From positions 1-30,364 of the IMG/VR virus record IMGVR_UViG_3300021962_000019: a stretch of DNA of 30,364 nt; one strand, given 5' to 3'. The stretch's first letter is position 1, and each line of letters opens with the position of its first letter. Both the position numbers and the translations under genes were made by a program. Shown in pieces: positions 13,285-19,966 of this stretch. The DNA comes from a virus. The notes under the pieces are model-generated. The model saw only the letters and a list, made by a program, of their open reading frames with translations. It was not told the DNA's origin and did no database searches.

Positions 13285-13348
13285 GGGGATCATGGACACA
13301 GCGGGGGGCGCGCATCCGCGGAATAACGCGCACAACAACTTTCACCAC
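13285..13348 (+). promoter_or_regulatory. Duplicated GC-hairpin leader, copy B (before the exonuclease gene)
   Basis: The region carries ggggatc (13285), ggggcgcg (13305) and the exact 12-mer aacgcgcacaac (13325-13336), in the same order as copy A before 9597. gcgcg and cgcgc can pair around a loop of about 14 bases; the ATG follows the 12-mer by 12 bases. An in-frame ATG at 13292 would translate the element, but the conservation at DNA level and the exonuclease fold beginning after 13349 argue it is a leader. Confidence 0.5.
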
Positions 13349-14011
13349 ATGCCAGCCAATCCAACCATCATCTTCGACATCGAGACCGGGCCGCTGCCTG
13401 CCAGCGAGCTGGTCATCCCGCCATTCAACCCTGCCGACGTGAAGCTCGGCAACATCAAGGATCCCGACAAGATCGCCGCCAAGATCCAGGCGGCCGAGGA
13501 AAGCCACGCGGCCGACTACATCCGGAACGCCGCCCTGGATGCCATCAGCGGGCAGGTGCTCTGCATCGGCTACCGCATCGAGCACGACCAGCCCGCGGTG
13601 CTGTGCTCGGACGCCGACGGCGAGGCCGCCATGCTCCGGCAATGGTGGGCCGCACTCAACGACTTCCAACGCCAACCAAAGCTGGTCGGCTTCAACATCA
13701 AGGCCTTCGACCTGCCGTTCCTGATCCGCCGAAGCTGGCGCCATCGGCTGACGCCGCCCTATTGGCTGCGCCAAGGACGCTATTGGAACGACCTGATCGT
13801 CGACCTGCGTGAGGTGTGGCAGCTCGGTGACTCGAGAGCCCACGGCAGCCTAGCCTCGATCTGCCGGCACCTGAGCCTCGGTGAAAAGGCGGGCAACGGT
13901 GCCGACTTCTCGAATCTATGGCAGACCGACCGCGAGGCCGCCATCAACTACTGCCTGCGCGACGTCCAACTCACCCAGCAGGTCGCCGACATCCTCATCC
14001 CGTCCTACTGA
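13349..14011 (+). CDS. DEDDy-type 3'-5' exonuclease (DnaQ/PolB-exonuclease-like)
   Basis: This 220-residue protein carries all motifs of the DEDD superfamily: ExoI FDIET (Asp10, Glu12), ExoII VGFNIKAFDLPFL (Asp121) and ExoIII YCLRD (Tyr201, Asp205), the latter giving the DEDDy subtype. These residues bind two metal ions and remove nucleotides from 3' ends. It has no polymerase domain, so it may serve proofreading in trans, end trimming or recombination. The start at 13349 was chosen over an in-frame ATG at 13292 because the upstream part is a repeated leader. The stop overlaps the helicase ATG (TGATG). Confidence 0.8.
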   Translation: MPANPTIIFDIETGPLPASELVIPPFNPADVKLGNIKDPDKIAAKIQAAEESHAADYIRNAALDAISGQVLCIGYRIEHDQPAVLCSDADGEAAMLRQWWAALNDFQRQPKLVGFNIKAFDLPFLIRRSWRHRLTPPYWLRQGRYWNDLIVDLREVWQLGDSRAHGSLASICRHLSLGEKAGNGADFSNLWQTDREAAINYCLRDVQLTQQVADILIPSY

Positions 14012-15282
14012 TGACCACAACCACCTGCCCGGTAATGGACGACATCGACAGCTTCAACCCGACCCCGGAGGCCCGGTTCCTCGCCTGGGCGACCACGGGC
14101 GGGAACGTCTTCCTCACCGGGCAGGCCGGCACCGGCAAGTCCACCCTGCTCGGCCGGTTCCTCGACTGGGCCCGGCTGAAGGGCATCACCGTGGCCGTCA
14201 CCGCCCCCACCGGGATCGCCGCCCTCAACGTCGGAGGGACCACCGTGCACCGCTGGTGCGGCATGCAGCTCGGGCCACAGGACACCGAGACGTTCGAGGC
14301 CGCAGCCGCCCGACTGGAAAGCCACGGCGCCTACTACGGGGCGGTCAACCGTGTCCAGGAGACCTCGGTGCTGGTCATCGACGAGATCTCGATGATGGCC
14401 GGGCGGCAGCTCGACTTCCTCGACTTCTGGCTCAAGCGCATCAGAGAAGACGACGCACCGTTCGGCGGGCTCCAGGTGATCTTCCTCGGCGACTTCCTGC
14501 AGCTACCACCCGTCCGGACCGACGCCTCCAAACCCTACGACTGGGCCTTCCGCAGCGAGGCCTGGAAACAGGCCGATTTCAAGACCATCCGCCTCGAGAC
14601 CGTCCGGCGTCAGAACGACCTGGCCTTCGTCCAGGCCTTGAGCGGGTTCCGCATCGGCAAAATGCGGAAGATCGACGCCGACATCCTGCGCTCCCGGGTC
14701 CAATGGTTCCCGAAGGCCGAGATCACCCACCTGCTGACCCACAACGCCCAGGTGGACAAGTGGAACACCTACCGCCTCGAGAACGTGCCCGGCGAGGTCC
14801 TGACCTTCGAGGCCCGCACCAAAGGCGTCGAGCAGGCGGTCGACTTCGCCACCAAGAACATGTCCACCCCCCGGGTGCTCCAGATCAAGGTGGGCGCCGC
14901 CGTCATGTTCACGGCCAACGACGCCGAGCAGGGCTTCGCCAATGGTCAGATCGGCACCATCACCCGGGTCAGCGGCACCGTCATCCATGTCCACAGCCGC
15001 GGCAGCACCATTTCCTTGGAGCCACGAAAATGGTTCTTTGACAACCTGGGCGTGACCGTCTGGCAATACCCGCTCCGCCTGGCCTACGCCATGACCATCC
15101 ACCGCGCCCAAGGCCTGACCCTCGACGCCGCCTACATCGACATCCGGGCCGCCCGGGAGCCCGGGCAAGGCTACGTCGCCCTGAGCCGCGTCCGCAGCCT
15201 GCCGGGCCTGCACCTCAAGGAATGGCCGAAGGGCTGGTTCATCTCAGAGGAGGCCCTCGCGTTTGAAAGGGGAGAACGATGA
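14011..15282 (+). CDS. Pif1-like SF1B DNA helicase
   Basis: This 423-residue protein is a 5'-3' helicase of the Pif1/RecD group. Motif I is FLTGQAGTGKST (about residues 32-43), motif Ia is VTAPTGIAAL, motif II is VLVIDEISMM, motif III is FLGDFLQLPPV, and the C-terminal motifs are YAMTIHRAQGLTLD and GQGYVALSRVRS. Pif1 enzymes unwind DNA, remove proteins and resolve G-quadruplexes; in phages they assist replication and recombination. ATG 14011 overlaps the exonuclease stop. The stop at 15280-15282 overlaps ATG 15279 of the second-frame protein, and the methyltransferase ATG lies 2 bases downstream. Confidence 0.85.
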   Translation: MTTTTCPVMDDIDSFNPTPEARFLAWATTGGNVFLTGQAGTGKSTLLGRFLDWARLKGITVAVTAPTGIAALNVGGTTVHRWCGMQLGPQDTETFEAAAARLESHGAYYGAVNRVQETSVLVIDEISMMAGRQLDFLDFWLKRIREDDAPFGGLQVIFLGDFLQLPPVRTDASKPYDWAFRSEAWKQADFKTIRLETVRRQNDLAFVQALSGFRIGKMRKIDADILRSRVQWFPKAEITHLLTHNAQVDKWNTYRLENVPGEVLTFEARTKGVEQAVDFATKNMSTPRVLQIKVGAAVMFTANDAEQGFANGQIGTITRVSGTVIHVHSRGSTISLEPRKWFFDNLGVTVWQYPLRLAYAMTIHRAQGLTLDAAYIDIRAAREPGQGYVALSRVRSLPGLHLKEWPKGWFISEEALAFERGER

Positions 15283-16211
15283 CATGGATACTACCAAAAC
15301 AACTACACACATTGGCCTGTGCGCTGGATACGGCGGCATTGAGCTTGGACTCAAACGAGTCATCCCGAATCTGCGCTCAGTCGCTCTTTGTGAGATCGAA
15401 GCCTTCGCCATTGCGAACCTGGTCAGCAAAATGGAAGCGGGACTCATGGACCCGGCACCTATCTGGCCGGATCTTAAGACCTTCCCTTGGGCAGCGTTTC
15501 GCGACCGAGTGGACATACTTACTGGCGGTTACCCGTGCCAACCATTCAGCGCAGCCGGGCAGCGCCGAGGCAAAGAAGATCCGAGGCATCTATGGCCCTA
15601 CATTGCAGATGGCATTCGACTTCTCCGACCCAAGCTCTGCTTCTTTGAAAACGTCGAAGGACATATCTCGCTGGGGTTGTCCGACGTCATCGAAGACCTG
15701 GCAGGAATGGGTTACAGAACAACGTGGGGCATATTCTCAGCGGCTGAAGTCGGCGCGCCTCATCAGCGGAAGCGGGTGTTCATCCTGGCCCACAAGCTCG
15801 GCACGGGACTGGAAGGGTTGCTACACGACCCTGCAACGCAAGGACGGCAAGATGCGGGGCGACTTGTTGCCGGATGCGGTGAACATCGAGGAGATGCATG
15901 GCCCTCCCGTCCCGGCGAGCAGCAGTACGGATGGGAGCCGCCCAGAGTCGTGGGCGACACCAATCATGGGCGACTCGCATCTAGCCTCAACGCCGGAAGC
16001 TGCACAGAAGCGGATCGAGGAGGGCAAGGTGACGTTGAGCAGGCAGAATCCGGGCAAACTCAACCCCCGCTGGGTGGAGACGCTGATGGGGCTGCCGGTG
16101 GGATGGACTATGCCGAGCTGTGTGTCTCCTGTGACAATCGCACCGATGAGCTGCGCCTCCTCGGAAACGGAGTTGTCCCAGCAACCGCTGAGCGGGCCTT
16201 CCGGGTGCTGA
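15279..16211 (+). CDS. Second-frame protein with LNPRWVETLMG motif, overlapping the cytosine methyltransferase
   Basis: This 310-residue frame is open across almost the whole methyltransferase gene and starts at ATG 15279, which overlaps the helicase stop (ATGA) as authentic genes do here. Its C-terminal half shows WPTSSARDWKG, SWATPIMGDSH and LNPRWVETLMGLPVGWT, a pattern I know from phage proteins found with or on cytosine methyltransferases (WPTP..DWKG...LNPxWVExLMGxPxGWT). The N-terminal 90 residues look like a shadow of the other frame. It may be a true dual-coded protein or a motif conserved because both frames are constrained. Function unknown, possibly an accessory to the methyltransferase. 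Confidence 0.5.
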   Translation: MTWILPKQLHTLACALDTAALSLDSNESSRICAQSLFVRSKPSPLRTWSAKWKRDSWTRHLSGRILRPSLGQRFATEWTYLLAVTRANHSAQPGSAEAKKIRGIYGPTLQMAFDFSDPSSASLKTSKDISRWGCPTSSKTWQEWVTEQRGAYSQRLKSARLISGSGCSSWPTSSARDWKGCYTTLQRKDGKMRGDLLPDAVNIEEMHGPPVPASSSTDGSRPESWATPIMGDSHLASTPEAAQKRIEEGKVTLSRQNPGKLNPRWVETLMGLPVGWTMPSCVSPVTIAPMSCASSETELSQQPLSGPSGC

Positions 16212-16228
16212 TCAAAGAGCTTTTATGA
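15284..16228 (+). CDS. DNA (cytosine-5) methyltransferase
   Basis: This 314-residue enzyme transfers a methyl group from S-adenosylmethionine to C5 of cytosine. Motif I is GLCAGYGGIELGL, motif IV TGGYPCQPFSAAGQ with catalytic Cys85, motif VI FFENVEGH, motif VIII APHQRKRVFILAH and motif X LLGNGVVPATAERAF. The target-recognition part (about residues 170-280) is Gly/Asp-rich and of unusual composition, where the second frame holds its conserved motif. ATG 15284 is chosen over TTG 15263, which lies inside the helicase gene. The stop overlaps the PrimPol ATG. No restriction endonuclease is adjacent, so it is likely an orphan that protects phage DNA. Confidence 0.88.
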   Translation: MDTTKTTTHIGLCAGYGGIELGLKRVIPNLRSVALCEIEAFAIANLVSKMEAGLMDPAPIWPDLKTFPWAAFRDRVDILTGGYPCQPFSAAGQRRGKEDPRHLWPYIADGIRLLRPKLCFFENVEGHISLGLSDVIEDLAGMGYRTTWGIFSAAEVGAPHQRKRVFILAHKLGTGLEGLLHDPATQGRQDAGRLVAGCGEHRGDAWPSRPGEQQYGWEPPRVVGDTNHGRLASSLNAGSCTEADRGGQGDVEQAESGQTQPPLGGDADGAAGGMDYAELCVSCDNRTDELRLLGNGVVPATAERAFRVLIKELL

Positions 16229-18213
16229 TCTCCCTTCACGACCTCGAGCAATGGCTCGGCACCCCGCTCTTCATGGTGCCATGCCGCCCCGGAACCAAGA
16301 TGCCGGTGGTCAAATACACCCAGGAGACCCTGCAGGGCACCGCACGGCCCGCCTACCAAGCCCTGCTGGAGCAATCGAACATCGCCGTGCGACTGGGCGA
16401 ACACTCGGGCGGGCTGTGCGCCATCGACTTCGACGACGACGACAGCCTCGAGGAGTTCCTGGCGGTCAACCCGCACCTCCGGACTTCCGCGCGGTGGAAA
16501 GGCCGCCGCGGCGCCCAGATCGGCGTTCGCCTGACCGGCACCTACCCGGGCCCATGCAGCGCCCGCCACCCGACCGAGACCGTCGAGGTCAACGGCCGGC
16601 AGCTCGGGCGCCCCCTGTACGAATGGCGCAGCACCGGCAACCTCTCGACCGTCCGCGGCACCCACCCATCCGGCTGCAGCTACCAGGTGCTCGTCGCCAA
16701 CCCGCCGGTCACCATCGCCTTCTCGCAGATCCGCTGGCCGGAGGGCTGGCCGGTTCCTGGCGAGGACGACAGCGTGGCCCGCCTCCTCGAGCAGTTCGGC
16801 GAGGCCTGGACCTTCAACAAGGCCGGCAACGGCACCCTGCAGCCCCCATTCTTCGCCGCCTACCTCGCGCACCGCGAGCGGGTGCTGTTCGACACCGTCA
16901 CCGGCCAGTTCTACTTCTACCTGCCCGACCGCGGCATCTGGCAGTCGATGTCCAGGGAGGAGGTCGGGCAACGTGTCCTGGCCATGGCCCGGAAGATCAT
17001 CCTGGACCACGCCGCGGCCCAGCAGGCGCCCCACCTCCGCACCCTCCTGCCGAAGCTAACCGCGCAGTTCAGCAACCAGGTGATCGAGCTGGCCAGCCAC
17101 CTCCAGGTCGAGCGGGCGCCATTTGGCCGCCCCGACTCGGTGGTGCACGCCGAGAACGTCATGGTCGACCTCCGGGTCAGCCCCTACGGCATGCACAGCT
17201 TCTCGCCGGAATGGTTCAGCCGGAACCAGACCCCCATCCGGTACGTCGAGGGCGCCACCAGCCCGATGTGGCAGGCCTTCCTCGACCATTGCCTGCCGGA
17301 CCAGGACGACCAACGCCTCCTCCAGCATTGGGGCGGCCTCGCCCTCCTCCAACGCAACCGCCCGCAGGTGATCTTGCTCCTGACCGGCACCGGAGGCGGC
17401 GGAAAGTCCACCGTGGCCGGCGTCGTCCGGCGCCTGGTGGGCGACGAGAACTGCACCGAGCTCCGCACCCAACACCTCGGCGGGCGCTTCGAGGCCGGCC
17501 TGTTCCACGACAAGACCCTGCTGATCGGCTCCGACGTGGCACCGGACTTCCTGTCCTGCGACTCTAGCGCCTTCCTCAAGGCCATGACCGGCGGCGACCG
17601 GATCATCGCCGAGTTCAAGAACAAGAACGGCGTGAAGACTCTGGTGGGCGACTGGAACGTCATCGTCACAGCAAATAGCCGGCTGAAGGTAAACGTGCAG
17701 GGAGACCTAGGCGCTTGGGCACGCCGGCTTCTGTTGTTGGATTTCTCACAGCCGAAACCATCGACGGTCATTCCAAATTATCACGATGTGATGATAGACA
17801 AAGAAGGGCCAGGCATCCTCAACTGGTTCTTGGCCGGCGCTAAATCACTTCGCCTTGTAATAGAATCGGGACGGTCTTTTCCTATTACTTCAAAGCAACG
17901 ACACCGGGTCGATAACCTGCTTTCAGAATCCGACAGCGTCCGGTACTTTATCACCAACCACGTCCAGGCCTCTAGCATGGCCGCCGATTGCATCACGCGG
18001 TCCGAGTTGTTCGAGGCCTACCTCCAGCTGTGCGGTGCGAAGGAATGGTCGCCGGAGCCCAACAACCGCTTCCAGCGCCGGGCTGCGGAGCTGATGCTCG
18101 AGCTGCACCAGGCCACCGCCACCGAGCACCTGCACCGGGACAACCGCGACGATTCAGGCGACCGCGGGTGGATCCGGGTCGTTTTCACCGGCCTCCATGA
18201 CCTGTCAAGATGA
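16225..18213 (+). CDS. PrimPol-like primase fused to SF3 helicase
   Basis: This 662-residue replication protein has an N-terminal PrimPol-like domain (about 1-180: CAIDFDDDDSLEEFL with the acidic pair, and EWRSTGNLSTVRGTHPSG resembling its end) and a D5/P4-type SF3 helicase. The Walker A is LLLTGTGGGGKST (about residues 382-394), followed by LLIGSDVAP as Walker B region and VIVTANSRLKV as sensor, then a C-terminal winged-helix-like part. Such proteins prime and unwind at the phage origin. The usual SxH motif of PrimPol is not evident; RRGAQIGVRL stands in its place. GC falls between about 17680 and 17960. ATG 16225 overlaps the preceding stop. Confidence 0.8.
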   Translation: MISLHDLEQWLGTPLFMVPCRPGTKMPVVKYTQETLQGTARPAYQALLEQSNIAVRLGEHSGGLCAIDFDDDDSLEEFLAVNPHLRTSARWKGRRGAQIGVRLTGTYPGPCSARHPTETVEVNGRQLGRPLYEWRSTGNLSTVRGTHPSGCSYQVLVANPPVTIAFSQIRWPEGWPVPGEDDSVARLLEQFGEAWTFNKAGNGTLQPPFFAAYLAHRERVLFDTVTGQFYFYLPDRGIWQSMSREEVGQRVLAMARKIILDHAAAQQAPHLRTLLPKLTAQFSNQVIELASHLQVERAPFGRPDSVVHAENVMVDLRVSPYGMHSFSPEWFSRNQTPIRYVEGATSPMWQAFLDHCLPDQDDQRLLQHWGGLALLQRNRPQVILLLTGTGGGGKSTVAGVVRRLVGDENCTELRTQHLGGRFEAGLFHDKTLLIGSDVAPDFLSCDSSAFLKAMTGGDRIIAEFKNKNGVKTLVGDWNVIVTANSRLKVNVQGDLGAWARRLLLLDFSQPKPSTVIPNYHDVMIDKEGPGILNWFLAGAKSLRLVIESGRSFPITSKQRHRVDNLLSESDSVRYFITNHVQASSMAADCITRSELFEAYLQLCGAKEWSPEPNNRFQRRAAELMLELHQATATEHLHRDNRDDSGDRGWIRVVFTGLHDLSR

Positions 18214-18249
18214 GAAAACCGACCCCTGTTTTTGTTCTTGAAGTCGGCC

Positions 18250-18690
18250 ATGTGGCACACTTCTCGAAAAGATGTGTGCCACAGAAAACCCGCGCCAGTA
18301 TTGGTCCAAATGCGATGTGGCACACAAGTCACACATTTTTCTGAACTCACCCGTACCCACGAGAAAATGACCGTTTCAGCGTATTCAGTAGGAACCGAGT
18401 CGGAAAAACGTGTGACTTGTGTGCCACACGGCAACCCAGGCCTCCAGCTCGACCTTGTCGCAAACCTCCGTCGCCAATCGTCCGGCTTTGTTGGACGGTG
18501 CCCAGCATGCGCCGAGGCAGGCCAGGACAAAGGCGGGAACCACCTGGTCATCTGGCCCGACGGTAAGTTCGCCTGCGTCTGCCACCCAGGCTACCAAGGC
18601 CGGGAACACCGGAAGCGCATCTTCTTCCTGATCGGTAACAAACAACAGAAGCGATCATTCAACGTATCCATTCAACCTTCCCTGCTGTGA
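18250..18690 (+). CDS. Zinc-binding protein related to primase zinc fingers
   Basis: From ATG 18250 the product has 146 residues; from ATG 18367, 107. The core, GRCPACAEAGQDKGGNHLVI followed by WPDGKFACVCHPG and REHRKRIFFLIG, carries Cys84, Cys87, His98, Cys109, Cys111 and His112 (numbering from 18250), resembling the CHC2-type zinc ribbon of DNA primases. It follows the PrimPol/SF3 gene, so it probably supplies template recognition for priming as a separate subunit. The first 60 residues contain the peptide forms of the inverted repeats (MWHTSRK, CGTQVTHF, RVTCVPHG), so the true start is uncertain. The stop overlaps the next GTG. Confidence 0.6.
   Translation: MWHTSRKDVCHRKPAPVLVQMRCGTQVTHFSELTRTHEKMTVSAYSVGTESEKRVTCVPHGNPGLQLDLVANLRRQSSGFVGRCPACAEAGQDKGGNHLVIWPDGKFACVCHPGYQGREHRKRIFFLIGNKQQKRSFNVSIQPSLL
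18251..18283. repeat. Inverted repeat pair 1 (10-bp arms)
   Basis: tgtggcacac at 18251-18260 and its exact reverse complement gtgtgccaca at 18274-18283, separated by 13 bases. The same 10-mer occurs again at 18316 and, inverted, at 18419, so four copies lie within 180 bases, two in each orientation. Confidence 0.85.
18316..18428. repeat. Large inverted repeat pair 2 (26-bp arms, one mismatch)
   Basis: The 26 bases 18316-18341 are the reverse complement of 18403-18428 except for one position (A in the left arm; G-equivalent in the right). Both arms begin or end with the tgtggcacac word of pair 1. The 61-base loop contains ATG 18367, a possible start of the zinc protein. Candidates are a replication origin, an operator cluster, or an RNA hairpin controlling the gene in which it lies. 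Confidence 0.85.
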
Positions 18691-19046
18691 TACAACAATA
18701 CGACATCGAACGCGCCAAGCTACTGGCGGAAGCAAAGGCGCTTGTCGCCAAGGCGGTCAAGGCTGGCCTCATGTCCTATCCACTAGGCGTGAAGCTCGAC
18801 ATCACCGGAACACCTATCAACGTGATCGACCCGGATTATCAGACGCCGTCTCGTATTCACACACCGGAATTATGTTTGAAGGCATACGAATTACGCGAGC
18901 TGGGTTTATGTCTTGATGATGTGGCAAGGCAATGTGGTTTGCCGAAAGGATCCATCGTTTATGTGATCAGCAAAGGCCACGAGCTGTTCCTCGCCCGCGA
19001 AAGGGCCGAGCGCAACGCAGCCAACAGCGTCAAGGAGTCTCCTTGA
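18687..19046 (+). CDS. Putative helix-turn-helix protein
   Basis: GTG 18687 overlaps the zinc-protein stop; the product has 119 residues. The C-terminal half has a helix-turn-helix pattern (LGLCLDDVARQCGLPKGSIV, about residues 72-91), and the N-terminal half starts with an Ala/Lys-rich helix (AKALVAKAVKAGL). A DNA-binding role is likely, perhaps as a regulator near the inverted repeats or as an early packaging factor. GC is below the genome average here. No specific family is recognised. Confidence 0.5.
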   Translation: MIQQYDIERAKLLAEAKALVAKAVKAGLMSYPLGVKLDITGTPINVIDPDYQTPSRIHTPELCLKAYELRELGLCLDDVARQCGLPKGSIVYVISKGHELFLARERAERNAANSVKESP

Positions 19047-19079
19047 CCCCTCCCAGAAACAGGTGAACGCGAGACCCCT

Positions 19080-19343
19080 ATGATCTCGAGCGATCAAGTG
19101 CAGATTTCCTTTCCTATGCCACCCACCCACCTCCAATTCCTCATCGACCAGTTCGGCCTGGCCAACACCGCCTGGTTCATCCGCCTCATGAAGCGCGGGA
19201 CCTCTCCGGAGCAACTGGCCGGCTACTGCGTGCCAGATCCGCGCGACAGCCGCCGGGACGGCGTCTTCCGGGCGCTCCAATATGCCGCGTCGGTGCCGGA
19301 CTCGGCGCTGCCGGAGAACATCCGCACCGCCCTGCGCCCATGA
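19080..19343 (+). CDS. Small protein before the terminase small subunit
   Basis: ATG 19080 gives 87 residues; ATG 19116, after which the text becomes more protein-like (MPPTHLQFLIDQFGLANTAW), gives 75. It is helical with no recognised domain. The stop overlaps the small terminase ATG, so the two are probably translationally coupled. The 33 bases before ATG 19080 hold no clear regulatory motif. Function unknown. Confidence 0.5.
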   Translation: MISSDQVQISFPMPPTHLQFLIDQFGLANTAWFIRLMKRGTSPEQLAGYCVPDPRDSRRDGVFRALQYAASVPDSALPENIRTALRP

Positions 19344-19966
19344 CCCAACGAGCCTACGCGGAACACTCGGGCCTGACCACCGGCTACGTCACGATGCTGG
19401 TCAAGAAGGGCATGCCGATGGACAGCCCGGAGGTGGCGGACGCCTGGCGGGCGCAGAACATCCGGGCCAAGAACATCCGCCGCGTGACTGACCCGGAGCC
19501 TGAGGAAGGCCCCGCCCCGGAGCAGGAAGGGCCCTACCGGCCCGCGGAGGCCTCGAACCCCATCGACACCGCCACCGCGGCCACCGACTCGCCAGAGGGC
19601 GCCTACGAGCGGCAGCGGCAGATCGAGCGGGCGGCCTACGATCTGGCGGTGCAGGCGCTTCGGCAGCGTCGGGCTGATGCCGGGCGCCTGGTGGCGATCC
19701 ATGCCGCGGCGGCCAAGAATCTGACCAGCGCCCGGGACGAGGTGACCAACCAGGCCGAGCGTGAGCGCCGGCTGGTCTCCGGCGACTGGGTGCGCCGTGT
19801 CATGCAGGAGCACGACGGGGCGGTGGCCTCCCTGCTCAAGGCCATGCCAAAGCAGCTTTCCGGACGCATCGCACCGCATGACCCGGAGCACGCCGAGCGG
19901 GAGCTGACCCGCTGGGTGCAGGAGGTGGCGCTGAAGACCCTTCATCAGACCGACCCATGGAAATGA
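19340..19966 (+). CDS. Terminase small subunit (putative)
   Basis: This 208-residue protein begins with a winged-helix-like DNA-binding segment (TQRAYAEHSGLTTGYVTMLV, residues 2-21, and KKGMPMDSPEVADAW), as in Nu1-type small terminases that recognise the packaging site. A Pro/Glu-rich linker (about 50-90) leads to a helical part (RQRQIERAAYDLAVQALRQR) for oligomerisation and binding of the large subunit. It is not directly followed by the large terminase: a methyltransferase gene lies between them. ATG 19340 overlaps the preceding stop. GC is high. Confidence 0.7.
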   Translation: MTQRAYAEHSGLTTGYVTMLVKKGMPMDSPEVADAWRAQNIRAKNIRRVTDPEPEEGPAPEQEGPYRPAEASNPIDTATAATDSPEGAYERQRQIERAAYDLAVQALRQRRADAGRLVAIHAAAAKNLTSARDEVTNQAERERRLVSGDWVRRVMQEHDGAVASLLKAMPKQLSGRIAPHDPEHAERELTRWVQEVALKTLHQTDPWK

